From NCBI RefSeq assembly GCF_022808175.1, contig NZ_JALGBX010000044.1:1-44608 (forward strand): a DNA stretch of 44,608 nucleotides, in the 5' to 3' direction. This DNA is from Streptomyces sp. AP-93 (GTDB taxonomy: Bacteria > Actinomycetota > Actinomycetes > Streptomycetales > Streptomycetaceae). Positions 16,823-24,006 of this stretch are shown in pieces (the stretch's first letter is position 1; each line of letters starts with the position of its first letter). Under the pieces are notes generated by a model, which was not told where the DNA came from, ran no database searches, and saw only the letters and a list, made by a program, of their open reading frames with translations. The position numbers were made by a program, and so were the translations under genes.

Positions 16823-17872
16823 TTAGGCCTCGATCCTGTTTGCGGATCTCAGCCGGGCGAAGCTCCGGGCGAGGAGTCGGGAGACGTGCATCTGCGAGAC
16901 GCCGAGCTCGGCGCTGATCTGCGACTGGGTCAGATTGTTGTAGTACCGCAGGAGCAGGATCCGCTGCTCGCGCTCGGGCAGTTGTACGAGGAGGTGGCGG
17001 ACCAGGTCGCGGTGTTCGACGCCGGCCAGCTCGGGGTCCTCGTAGCCGAGGCGGTCGAGCAGGCCGGGGAGCCCGTCGCCCTCCTGGGCGGCCTCCAGGG
17101 AGGTCGCGTGGTAGCTGCGGCCGGCCTCGATGCAGGAGAGCACCTCGTCCTCGCCGATGCGCAGCCGCTCGGCGATCTCGGGGGTGGTCGGGGTGCGGCC
17201 GTGCAGGGTGGTGAGGTCCTCGGTGGCGGCGTTCACCTGGACCCACAGCTCGTGGAGGCGGCGCGGGACGTGGACGGTGCGGACGTTGTCGCGGAAGTAC
17301 CGCTTGATCTCGCCCACGACGGTCGGCATCGCGAAGGTCGGGAACTGCACCCCGCGCTCGGGGTCGAACCGGTCGATCGCGTTGATCAGCCCGATCGTGC
17401 CGACCTGGATCACGTCCTCCATCGGCTCGTTGCGGCTGCGGAAGCGGGCTGCCGCATACCGGACGAGCGGGATGTTGGCCTCGATGAGGGCCCCGCGGAC
17501 CCGGGAGTGCTCGCTGGTGCCCGGCTGCAGGTCCTTCAGCTGCCCGAACAGGACCTGGGTGAGGGCCCGGGTGTCGGCACCCCGGCTCTGCGGCCTGGGG
17601 GCGACCGGGGGCTCCTCGGGGGCCTCCTGCTGGGGCGGTACGTGGGACTCCGGCGGGGAGGCCTGCGGGGAGCCCGGGTGGGGGCCCTGGTGCGGGGCGT
17701 GCGGGGAGGCCTGGTGCGCCTGCGGGGCGGCCGGGTGCGGGCCCTGGTGCGGGGCCTGCGGCGCGCCCTGGTGCGGGGCCTGGGCGGAGTCCCGGTGCGG
17801 TTCCTCTGGGTGCTCCTGCTGCGGGTCCTGCTGGGGCGGCACCTCGGGCGCAGTACTGGCCGGCACGGTCAC
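16823..17872 (-). CDS. sigF: RNA polymerase sigma factor SigF-like, with His/Gln/Pro-rich N-terminus
   Basis: A 349-residue sigma factor. About 100 N-terminal residues are low-complexity Gln/His/Pro/Ala with recurring APHQGP and GPHP units. Sigma domains follow: TQVLFGQLKDLQ, IPLVRYAAARFRSRNEPMED, VQVGTIGLINAIDRFDPERG, FPTFAMPTVVGEIKRYFRD, VHVPRRLHELW, and region 4 LPEREQRILLLRYYNNLTQSQISAELGVSQMHVSRLL. The GTG start follows AAGGGGTG. In Streptomyces the SigF homolog acts late in spore maturation; that role here is inferred from position and similarity. Genes 15722-16576 and this one lie in tandem, 246 bp apart, probably from a duplication. Confidence 0.87.
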   Translation of the reverse strand: MTVPASTAPEVPPQQDPQQEHPEEPHRDSAQAPHQGAPQAPHQGPHPAAPQAHQASPHAPHQGPHPGSPQASPPESHVPPQQEAPEEPPVAPRPQSRGADTRALTQVLFGQLKDLQPGTSEHSRVRGALIEANIPLVRYAAARFRSRNEPMEDVIQVGTIGLINAIDRFDPERGVQFPTFAMPTVVGEIKRYFRDNVRTVHVPRRLHELWVQVNAATEDLTTLHGRTPTTPEIAERLRIGEDEVLSCIEAGRSYHATSLEAAQEGDGLPGLLDRLGYEDPELAGVEHRDLVRHLLVQLPEREQRILLLRYYNNLTQSQISAELGVSQMHVSRLLARSFARLRSANRIEA

Positions 17873-18017
17873 GCCACCCCTTCACTTCACGTCATCAACT
17901 CATCCGTCAAAAGCGGTCATAGCATCACAAGACATGTGCACTGTGTGCAAGCACCGTATATCGCCGTGTTGAGGGCAAGTTGGGCATAACAGGGCATCTT
18001 GCCCCGTGTGTGGGAAC

Positions 18018-18050
18018 GCAAAAAGCCCCCCACCCGTCGGAGTGGGGGGC
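18018..18050 (-). terminator. Rho-independent terminator of the small membrane protein gene
   Basis: A perfect 9-bp stem (18025-18033 with 18042-18050) around an 8-nt loop. On the minus strand it is followed by five T (the AAAAA at 18020-18024), the classical intrinsic pattern, just downstream of the small gene at 18084-18245. Confidence 0.85.
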
Positions 18051-18083
18051 CGGGGAGTCCGGAAACCGCTTCAGCGTACGGGT

Positions 18084-18245
18084 TCAGCGCACCAGTTCGG
18101 TCATGAACTCGCCGATCGCCGTTGCGGCATCCGAGATCCCTTGGAAGCCTATTTGCACCATATCGGCGGCTTTTTTGGGCTCAGTGATGATGACGAAGAG
18201 GACGAAGACGACGAGGGCGCCCGAGATCAGCTTCTTGGTTTCCAC
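18084..18245 (-). CDS. Small hydrophobic protein (53 aa)
   Basis: A 53-residue protein starting at GTG 18245 (VETKKLISGALVVFVLFVII), with GGGGAGG about 13 bases upstream. The N-terminal 20 residues form one transmembrane helix; the rest is an amphipathic helix (ADMVQIGFQGISDAATAIGEFMTELV). An upstream in-frame start at 18278 would add 11 residues without a good ribosome site. It is followed by a clear terminator, which supports it being a real transcript. No function is known; it sits upstream of the SigF-like gene on the same strand. Confidence 0.7.
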   Translation of the reverse strand: METKKLISGALVVFVLFVIITEPKKAADMVQIGFQGISDAATAIGEFMTELVR

Positions 18246-18424
18246 GTGCGCTGTCGGCCTCCCCAACCGGTCTTGCAAGGTCGGGAGAGTCTAGCCCGTC
18301 GTGTTCGAACACTCACCCGGCCTTTAAGGACCAATGGCCCGGCGGCACAGGCCCTTTGCCGGTGTGCCGACGGCCCCGGCAGGCGCAGTATTGAACACGA
18401 GCCCACCGGTTCTGGCAGGAAATC

Positions 18425-18592
18425 GGTGAGCGAGGGACAGGACCTCACTGCGGGGTCCGAGCCGCAAGCTTCCCCCCTGACTGCGGCTTGGACTGGCAGG
18501 TTCCGTCCTCATCGGGGGAAGTGGCTTGTCCCCCCGATGCCACTTCCCCCGTCCCAACCGTTGAAGGTCCCGACTCAGGTCGGGGCCTTCTT
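18425..18592 (+). ncRNA. Candidate structured RNA with terminator
   Basis: In a 409-bp stretch without genes, several hairpins follow in order on the plus strand: a short GTGAG/CTCAC stem (18426-18448), a 12-bp stem with one G-T pair and a 15-nt C-rich loop (18455-18466 with 18482-18493), two mutually exclusive stems (18511-18518 with 18531-18538, or 18514-18524 with 18540-18550), and a terminator-like stem (18564-18574 with 18579-18589, 10 of 11 paired) followed by TTCTTCG. The C-rich loop CTTCCCCC can also pair with GGGGGAAG at 18514-18521. No known RNA family is recognised; it could also be the 3' region of the minus-strand gene at 18655. Confidence 0.4.
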
Positions 18593-18654
18593 CGCGTTGT
18601 CCGGAAGGTGTCCGCCGAACGGCGTGGGATCGGGGTCCGGTCCGCCTGCTCCAG

Positions 18655-18942
18655 CTACTCCAGCCCGCCGGCCAGGTCGGCGATCGGCTGGACCGGGGCG
18701 ATCACGGGCGCGAGGTGGTTCGGCAGCTCCATCACCTGGTTGAGCTGGTTCAGGCCGCCGCTGACCTGCCCGCCGATCTCCTGCACGGAGGACGGGCTCG
18801 CCCCCTCCGGCATGCCCTGCGGCGCCGGCAGGTCCGGGAGGGTGAGCGGGGCGACCGGGGCGGCGGAGGCGGCGGGAGCCGCGAGGCCCGCGGCGGCCCC
18901 CGCGAGGGCGATGGCGGCGAGGATGCGCTGGGTCTTGGTCAT
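18655..18942 (-). CDS. Small secreted protein
   Basis: A 95-residue protein with a Sec signal peptide (MTKTQRILAAIALAGAAAG, cleavage near AASA-AP). The mature 67 residues are rich in Pro, Leu, Asn and Gln (LNQLNQVMELPNHLAPV). The ATG at 18942 is chosen because it gives the signal peptide; an open frame to 19137 runs through the tRNA region and is not credible. No Cys is present, so it is not a chaplin. Similar secreted proteins of unknown role are widespread in Streptomyces and may be surface-associated. Confidence 0.75.
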   Translation of the reverse strand: MTKTQRILAAIALAGAAAGLAAPAASAAPVAPLTLPDLPAPQGMPEGASPSSVQEIGGQVSGGLNQLNQVMELPNHLAPVIAPVQPIADLAGGLE

Positions 18943-19112
18943 GCCGTGACAACGGCCGAGGGCGCGGGCGGTCACGCGGATGTCCCTCGGACGCCGGACC
19001 CGGACGGCCCAGGCCGTGGCCCAGGTCGTGGCGCGCGGGACTCCGGAAGCGCCGGAAACGCCGGAAACGCCGAGAGCCCCGACCCTTGCGGGGCGGGGCT
19101 CTCGGTTCAGAG

Positions 19113-19199
19113 CGGTAGCGGTGGGATTTGAACCCACGGATAGCTTGCACCATCACACGCTTTCGAGGCGTGCTCCTTCGGCCGCTCGGACACGCTACC
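19113..19199 (-). tRNA. tRNA-Ser (anticodon CGA)
   Basis: An 87-nt cloverleaf on the minus strand: acceptor stem GGTAGCG/CGCTACC, class II long variable arm, anticodon stem CACGC/GCGTG with loop CTCGAAA giving anticodon CGA (reads UCG), and the T-arm with GGTTCAAATCC. The discriminator is G and CCA is not encoded, as usual in Streptomyces. It lies just downstream of tadA. Confidence 0.95.
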
Positions 19200-19255
19200 G
19201 AGAGAGAGCTTAGCCCAAGGAGACCCGTGCTCTGAAATCCGTTCGCCCGGAGCCC

Positions 19256-19762
19256 TCAGAGCTCGCGGAAGAAGTCCGTCAGCTGCCGCGCGCACTCCCC
19301 CGCGAGCACGCCCGCGATGACCTCGGGCCGGTGGTTGAGCCGCCGGTCCCGTACGAGGTCCCAGAGCGACCCGGCGGCGCCCGCCTTCTCGTCGGACGCC
19401 CCGTAGACGACCCGGGCCACCCGTGACTGCACGAGCGCGCCCGCGCACATCACGCACGGCTCCAGGGTCACCACGAGGGTGCACCCCGGGAGCCGCCATT
19501 CCCCGAGGGCGGCGGCCGCCCGGCGCAGCGCCAGTACCTCGGCGTGTGCCGTCGGGTCTCCGGTCGCCTCCCGCTCGTTGTGCCCGGTGGCGAGGATCTT
19601 CCCGTCCGGGCCGAGCACCACGGCGCCGACCGGCACGTCGCCGGCCGGCACCGCCCGGGCGGCCTCCCGGAGCGCCAGGCGCATGGAGTCCTGCCACGGG
19701 TCCCGTACGGGATCGGGTGCGTACGGGGTGGGCTGCGGGGTGTGGTGGTGCGCGGGGATCAC
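19256..19762 (-). CDS. tadA: tRNA-specific adenosine-34 deaminase TadA
   Basis: A 168-residue zinc deaminase that converts wobble adenosine to inosine in tRNA-Arg(ACG). The catalytic motifs are intact: His73-Ala-Glu75 (TAHAEVLAL) and Pro102-Cys103-Val-Met-Cys106 (EPCVMC), with VPVGAVV and ATGHNERE typical of the family. The GTG start at 19762 overlaps the stop of the associated acidic protein by one base, indicating translational coupling. The first 26 residues (His/Pro-rich) extend beyond the core; a later Met at residue 27 is an alternative start. Confidence 0.95.
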   Translation of the reverse strand: MIPAHHHTPQPTPYAPDPVRDPWQDSMRLALREAARAVPAGDVPVGAVVLGPDGKILATGHNEREATGDPTAHAEVLALRRAAAALGEWRLPGCTLVVTLEPCVMCAGALVQSRVARVVYGASDEKAGAAGSLWDLVRDRRLNHRPEVIAGVLAGECARQLTDFFREL

Positions 19763-20364
19763 TAGCGGACGGCCTCCAGGACCTCGGTGGCGCCGAGCGA
19801 ATCGGCGATCTCCGAGAGCGCGTCTCCGTCCAGGGTCATCAGTTGTTTGTGGCTGACCCCGAGGTCGTCGAGCAGCCTGGGGTCGCCGAGCGGGCCGGCG
19901 GGTGCCGGTTCGGCGCCGGCCCGTACGTCGTGGCTGTCGTCCGCGTCCGCGTCGTCCGTGTCGTCTGCGTACTCGTCCCCCTCGTCTCTGTCGGCGGGGC
20001 GGCCGTCCGGATAAGAGGCGACGACCTCGTCCTCGCCGTCCTCGGTGCCGTCGAGGTCCAGGTCGTCGAGTTCGTCGTCCTCCTCGTCCTTGCCGAGCAG
20101 CTCATCGGTCAGCATCGAGCCGTAGGAGCTGCGGGAGGCGGCGGAGGCGTTGGACACGTAGTAGCGCGGGTCCTCCTCGCCGTCCACCCGGACGACCCCG
20201 AACCAGGTGTCCTCCTGTTCGATGAGGGCTACCACCGTGTCGTCGTCGACAGAGGCGGAGCGGGCGAGATCGATCAGATCACTCAGAGACTCGACATCGT
20301 CGAGTTCCATGTCGCTCGCTTCCCACCCGTCTTCGGTGCGCGCGAGCAGTGCGGCGAAATACAC
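19762..20364 (-). CDS. tRNA adenosine deaminase-associated protein
   Basis: A 200-residue acidic protein of the family found directly upstream of tadA in actinomycetes. The conserved opening is YFAALLARTEDGWEASDMELDDVESLSDL; the GTG at 20364 fits it and has GGGAGAG five bases upstream, whereas an ATG at 20385 lacks a site. The middle (about 100-160) is extremely rich in Asp and Glu, and the C-terminal region (DDLGVSHKQLMTLDGDALSEIADSLGATEVLEAV) is conserved. Its role is unknown; the coupled stop/start with tadA suggests a partner or regulator of the deaminase. Confidence 0.85.
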   Translation of the reverse strand: MYFAALLARTEDGWEASDMELDDVESLSDLIDLARSASVDDDTVVALIEQEDTWFGVVRVDGEEDPRYYVSNASAASRSSYGSMLTDELLGKDEEDDELDDLDLDGTEDGEDEVVASYPDGRPADRDEGDEYADDTDDADADDSHDVRAGAEPAPAGPLGDPRLLDDLGVSHKQLMTLDGDALSEIADSLGATEVLEAVR

Positions 20365-20636
20365 CGTGACTCTCCCACTGGTCATAGGCGTGCCGGTTGG
20401 AGTTCCCCCCGGCCGGAGGTGGGTGGGGGTGGAACGGCCTCCTGCTCGCCGTTTCGTACCCCGCCCAGTCGGCATCGTGGCAGAAACGGAGCCATTGCGA
20501 GAGGTCTTCCGCGCCGTGGCGCTGGCCGCGCGTGTTGTATGGGGCCTCGTGCCGGGGGCGGGACGGCACCCGGGCGGCGGCCCGGCGGCGGGCGTACTGG
20601 GGCCCGGCGGGACCTCGCCGGGGCCCGCGGCGGGGC

Positions 20637-20810
20637 TCACCAGCGGAAGGTGCGCATGCGCATCTGCTGGCGCATGCGGGCGGCGCGGGCGCGTCTGGGC
20701 TGGACCCGGTCGCGCAGTTCCCGGGCCTCGTGCAGGTCACGGAGGAACTGCGCGCGCCGGGCTCTGCGCTGCGCCGTGGTCTCCAGTGGCTCGTGATCGT
20801 CGTCGGGCAT
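20637..20810 (-). CDS. Small, strongly basic protein (57 aa)
   Basis: A 57-residue protein starting at ATG 20810 (MPDDDHEPLETTAQRRARRAQ) and ending in MRQQMRMRTFRW. It is almost entirely helix-forming, with about 18 Arg, and resembles short Arg-rich proteins found near upp in Streptomyces. AGGGGCGG lies before the start. It could bind nucleic acid, but there is no direct sign of that. The codon bias (GC at third positions) matches real genes. The 270 bp to its left (20365-20636) hold no convincing gene. Confidence 0.65.
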   Translation of the reverse strand: MPDDDHEPLETTAQRRARRAQFLRDLHEARELRDRVQPRRARAARMRQQMRMRTFRW

Positions 20811-20914
20811 GGGTCACCGCCCCTGGCTGGTCCGGTCCGGTCCGTCCCCCCGAACCCCCACCTTCCCTCGGACCGGCCGTTTGATGCCACCTTCTGCCAC
20901 GACTCGGAAGGAAT

Positions 20915-21874
20915 TCAGTCGGATTCCGACAATCCCGGCGACTCCGGCAGGGTCGGGACGATCGCCACCGGCCCGTGCGCGTGCTGCAGCACGGCGTTCG
21001 CGACCGAGCCGATCATCAGGGACCGGATGTGGTGGCGCGGGTGGTGGCGGCCCACGACGACCAGCGCCGCCGAGTTCGAGGTGGCGACGAGGCGCCCGGC
21101 CGCGTCCCCGGGCACCGCCGCCTGCTCGACGGGCACGGTCGGGTACTTGGCCCGGAACGGTGCGAGCCGCTCCGTCTGGGAGCGGAGCATCTCCCGCTCG
21201 GCCGGCACCGCGTCCTCGTCCTCCCCCACCAGTGCCTCCGGCGGGATCACCGCGAACGGGCTGTCGATCACCATCGTCGGCGACGGCGGGATGCTGTAGG
21301 CCGACACCACCTGCAGGGTGGTGTCCCGCGCGGCGGCCTCCGTGAACGCGAAGTCCAGTACGTTGTCGGGCGTCTCCGCGGCGTGCAGTCCCAGCACCAC
21401 GCGCCCGGCCGAGGCCTGGGCGGCAACGTCCACTCCGCGCGCCTCGTGCGCGACGACCACCACCGGGCAGGCGGCGCTGGTGGCCACGGCGCGGCTGTTC
21501 GAGCCGAGCAGCAGCGCGGCGAAGCCGCCGCGGCCCCGGGAGCCCATCACCAGCATCCGGGCCCCTTCCCCGATGTCCCGCAGGGCCTCCGGGACGGAGC
21601 CCTCCAGGGACTCGTAGCGGACTTCGGCGGGGAGCCGGCCCCCCGCGGCCAGGTGGGCCCGTATCCGCACGCTGACGGGATCCTCGGCCTCTTCGGGCTC
21701 GGCGCGGTCCTGCAGGGAGGAGCGGCGTGCCGCGTACAGCTGGACGCTGTCGGACAGCACGTGGGCGACGACGAGCCCAGTGCCGTGGCGCACTGCCGCA
21801 GCCCTTGCCCACTCCAGGGCCTTGAGGCTGTGTTCGGATCCGTCTACTGCGGCGATCACCATTGCGTGGGTCAT
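20915..21874 (-). CDS. Tandem universal stress protein (UspA x2)
   Basis: A 319-residue protein with two Usp domains. Domain 1 (about 5-150) begins VIAAVDGSEHSLKALEWA and carries the ATP-binding motif GSRGRGGFAALLLGSNSRAV (G-2X-G-9X-GS). Domain 2 (about 160-310) ends with GRHHPRHHIRSLMIGSVANAVL, a degenerate version lacking the first two glycines. The ATG at 21874 gives MTHAMVIAAV; an ATG at 21862 is an alternative. Such proteins help cells through starvation or low oxygen. It is divergent from upp, 208 bp away. Confidence 0.92.
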   Translation of the reverse strand: MTHAMVIAAVDGSEHSLKALEWARAAAVRHGTGLVVAHVLSDSVQLYAARRSSLQDRAEPEEAEDPVSVRIRAHLAAGGRLPAEVRYESLEGSVPEALRDIGEGARMLVMGSRGRGGFAALLLGSNSRAVATSAACPVVVVAHEARGVDVAAQASAGRVVLGLHAAETPDNVLDFAFTEAAARDTTLQVVSAYSIPPSPTMVIDSPFAVIPPEALVGEDEDAVPAEREMLRSQTERLAPFRAKYPTVPVEQAAVPGDAAGRLVATSNSAALVVVGRHHPRHHIRSLMIGSVANAVLQHAHGPVAIVPTLPESPGLSESD

Positions 21875-22018
21875 CAGTCCAGCGTGCTGGGGGGCCGGGC
21901 GGGTCGCATCTCCAGGGGATTGGGGACGTGGCCGCCGCTTCGGGCGCGAAGGGGTGGACGCAGCGCGTAGCCTTTTGGGTGTGGGTCGCGCGTTTGCGGC
22001 CATTTTTGCAGGTGGAGG

Positions 22019-22052
22019 GGTCGCAGGTAGCGGCGTCGCAGGTCGCAGCTTT
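22019..22052 (+). repeat. Imperfect short direct repeats upstream of upp
   Basis: GTCGCAGGT-type copies occur at about 22019, 22034 and 22041 in the 208-bp divergent region between the Usp gene and upp. They could be operator repeats or slippage remnants. Confidence 0.4.
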
Positions 22053-22082
22053 CGCTGCGGCAGCCGAGTCTTGGAGGATGTT

Positions 22083-22718
22083 GTGCGTTTGCAGGTCGTG
22101 GATCACCCGTTGGTGGCGCACAAACTCACCACCCTGCGCGACAAGCGCACCGACTCCCCCACCTTCCGGCGCCTCGCCGACGAGCTGGTGACCCTGCTCG
22201 CGTACGAGGCCACCCGGGACGTGCGCACCGAGCAGGCCGACATCGTCACCCCGGTCGGTCCGACCACCGGCGTGAAGCTCTCCTACCCGCGGCCGCTGGT
22301 CGTACCGATCCTGCGCGCCGGTCTCGGCATGCTCGACGGCATGGTGCGGCTGCTGCCGACCGCCGAGGTCGGCTTCCTCGGCATGGTCCGCAACGAGGAG
22401 ACCCTCGAGGCCTCCACGTACGCGACGCGCATGCCGGAGGACCTCTCGGGCCGTCAGGTCTACGTGGTGGACCCGATGCTCGCCACCGGGGGCACGCTCG
22501 TCGCGGCGATCAAGGAGCTCATCAAGCGCGGTGCGGACGACGTGACCGCGGTGGTGCTGCTGGCCGCGCCCGAGGGCGTCGAGGTCATGGAGCGCGAGCT
22601 GGCGGGCACGCCGGTGACGGTGGTGACGGCCGCGGTGGACGAGCGGCTCAACGAGCACGGCTACATCGTGCCGGGGCTGGGCGACGCGGGCGACCGCATG
22701 TACGGCTCGGCGGAGTAG
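22083..22718 (+). CDS. upp: Uracil phosphoribosyltransferase
   Basis: A 211-residue salvage enzyme that converts uracil and PRPP to UMP. Family motifs are VVDHPLVAHKLTTLRD, PILRAGLGMLDGM, the PRPP-binding loop VDPMLATGGTLVAAI (about 128-142), and the uracil-binding end DERLNEHGYIVPGLGDAGDRMYG. The length is exactly that of bacterial Upp. The GTG at 22083 has GGAGG about eight bases upstream. It is monocistronic and closed by a strong terminator. The enzyme confers 5-fluorouracil sensitivity in other bacteria. Confidence 0.97.
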   Translation: MRLQVVDHPLVAHKLTTLRDKRTDSPTFRRLADELVTLLAYEATRDVRTEQADIVTPVGPTTGVKLSYPRPLVVPILRAGLGMLDGMVRLLPTAEVGFLGMVRNEETLEASTYATRMPEDLSGRQVYVVDPMLATGGTLVAAIKELIKRGADDVTAVVLLAAPEGVEVMERELAGTPVTVVTAAVDERLNEHGYIVPGLGDAGDRMYGSAE

Positions 22719-22730
22719 CACACGGTCCGC

Positions 22731-22772
22731 TGAAGAAGCCCGGCCTCCCCTTCAGGAGGCCGGGCTTCTTCA
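22731..22772. terminator. Bidirectional hairpin terminator between upp and the LytR_C gene
   Basis: A perfect 18-bp stem (22731-22748 with 22755-22772) around the loop CCTTCA. The outer stem is GAAGAA/TTCTTC, so T-rich tails exist on both strands. It separates the convergent upp and LytR_C genes. Confidence 0.9.
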
Positions 22773-22773
22773 T

Positions 22774-22806
22774 GCGGTCAGCAGGCGGTCAGCAGGCGGT
22801 CAGCAC
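22774..22806. repeat. Three tandem 11-bp repeats
   Basis: GCGGTCAGCAG is repeated three times (the last ends in C). The third copy contains the stop codon of the LytR_C gene, so the repeats grew at the very 3' end of that gene. Confidence 0.85.
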
Positions 22807-23456
22807 TTCTTGGCGGGCGCGGGCTGGGGGTTGGCCAGGGCGGCCAGGGCCTTGTCCGCGTCGGCCTTCGGCGTGAGCTCCTTGAAGGCGTCGCCCAGGA
22901 TCAGGTCGATGTCCCCGGTCTCGCGGGTGTCGGTCTGCTGGGTGGCGCCGGCGAGGTTGGTGCCGAGGACGGAGAAGGCGGCCTTGTCCGTCTGCGGCGA
23001 GCCGACCAGTATCCCGGCGCCCGGCACCTTCTTGTCGAAGTCGGCGGGGGCGTTGCCGACCTTGCCGATGGCGAAGCCGCGGCTCTTGAGCTCATCGCCC
23101 ACGGCCTTGGCGAGGCCCGCGCGCGGGGTCGCGTTGTAGACGTTGACCGTGATCCCGCCGGGTGGCGGGAGGACGACCTTCGGCGCGGCGGCGGCCGGTG
23201 CGGCGGAGGCCGTGGAGCCGGCCTTGGGGGCGGGGGTGGCGCAGCCCTTGGCGGCGGCGGTCCTGCGTTTGTCCGCGTCGCCGCCGAACACATCGATGAG
23301 CTGCACGGCCCCGTAAGCGATCAGGGCGAGCCCGATGATCGATCCGAGCACCAGGAGGACGATCCGGCGGCGGCGTCGAGGGCGGGACATGCGGGGGTAA
23401 GCCGCTCCCGTGACCTTGTACTTTCCGCCCATGCCAGGGGGAGTGAGCATGCTCAT
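22800..23456 (-). CDS. LytR C-terminal domain protein, membrane-anchored
   Basis: A 218-residue protein. After about 20 residues and an Arg-rich patch (SRPRRRRRI) comes one transmembrane helix (IVLLVLGSIIGLALIAYGAVQLI), then an Ala-rich linker and a LytR_C domain (about 110-210) with ITVNVYNATPRAGLAKAVGDELKSRGFAIGKV and GDIDLILGDAFKEL. LytR_C domains occur as partners of wall-polymer ligases and may bind peptidoglycan or phosphate polymers. The start at 23456 (MSMLTPPGMGG) is the best among several, without a strong ribosome site. It ends in Lys-Lys-Cys. Confidence 0.85.
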   Translation of the reverse strand: MSMLTPPGMGGKYKVTGAAYPRMSRPRRRRRIVLLVLGSIIGLALIAYGAVQLIDVFGGDADKRRTAAAKGCATPAPKAGSTASAAPAAAAPKVVLPPPGGITVNVYNATPRAGLAKAVGDELKSRGFAIGKVGNAPADFDKKVPGAGILVGSPQTDKAAFSVLGTNLAGATQQTDTRETGDIDLILGDAFKELTPKADADKALAALANPQPAPAKKC

Positions 23457-23587
23457 GTGCGCAGCGTAATGCCGTCCGCTGCCGATGCCCACTGAATCAT
23501 CTGTTGATAGGGCAAGGCTGACCCGAAAGGCGCAACCGGGACCTATCCGACACCCGGGCGGGACCGGTCCGGCGCCCCGGAAGGGTG

Positions 23588-23629
23588 GATCGGCGGCGGA
23601 TCAGCCCAGATCGGCGGCGGATCAGCCCA
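23588..23629. repeat. Perfect 21-bp direct duplication
   Basis: A 21-bp unit beginning GATCGGCGGCGG occurs twice head to tail (23588-23608 and 23609-23629). The second copy contains the stop codon of the gene at 23622-23918, so the duplication extends past its 3' end. Confidence 0.9.
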
Positions 23630-23918
23630 GTTCGAGGACGCGCGCGTGCAGGACCTGGCGCTGCTGGAGCGCGGCGCGGACGGCGCGGTGCAGACCGTCC
23701 TCCAGGTACAGGTCGCCCTGCCACTTCACGACGTGGGCGAAGAGGTCCCCGTAGAAGGTCGAATCCTCGGCGAGCAGCGTTTCGAGGTCGAGCTGGCCCT
23801 TGGTGGTCACAAGCTGGTCGAGCCGGACCGGGCGCGGGGCGACATCCGCCCACTGCCGGGTGGTTTCCCTGCCGTGGTCGGGGTACGGCCGCCTATTTCC
23901 GATGCGCTTGAAGATCAC
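23622..23918 (-). CDS. Conserved 98-aa protein, VapB antitoxin-like annotation family
   Basis: A 98-residue protein starting at GTG 23918 (VIFKRIGNRRPYPDHG). The RQWADVAPRPVRLDQLVTTK and TFYGDLFAHVVKWQGDLYLEDGLHRAVRAALQQRQVLHARVLEL segments are strongly conserved-looking. From memory, close homologs in Streptomyces are labelled VapB-family antitoxin, but no PIN-domain toxin or any other toxin is adjacent. The body instead resembles a ParB-like fold segment. It may have a stand-alone role. It is divergent from the HerA-like gene. Confidence 0.75.
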   Translation of the reverse strand: MIFKRIGNRRPYPDHGRETTRQWADVAPRPVRLDQLVTTKGQLDLETLLAEDSTFYGDLFAHVVKWQGDLYLEDGLHRAVRAALQQRQVLHARVLELG

Positions 23919-23980
23919 ACGGAAAGCCTACCGGGCAGGGGCCTGCGGGCGCAGCCTTGCTATGACGGTGCAAAGGTGGC

Positions 23981-23994
23981 AAATAGTGCTATTT
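23981..23994. promoter_or_regulatory. AT-rich palindrome before the HerA-like gene
   Basis: A perfect inverted repeat AAATAG-TG-CTATTT immediately before the ribosome site GGGAG (23996-24000) and ATG 24007. Its AT content is exceptional for this genome. A repressor bound here, or an RNA hairpin, would block translation or elongation. Confidence 0.45.
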
Positions 23995-24006
23995 CGGGAG
24001 TGATAT

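Noticed and set aside
18957..19137. Extended start of the secreted protein gene running into the tRNA-Ser
   Set aside because: The extension would translate the tRNA gene and lacks a ribosome site; the ATG at 18942 yields a proper signal peptide.
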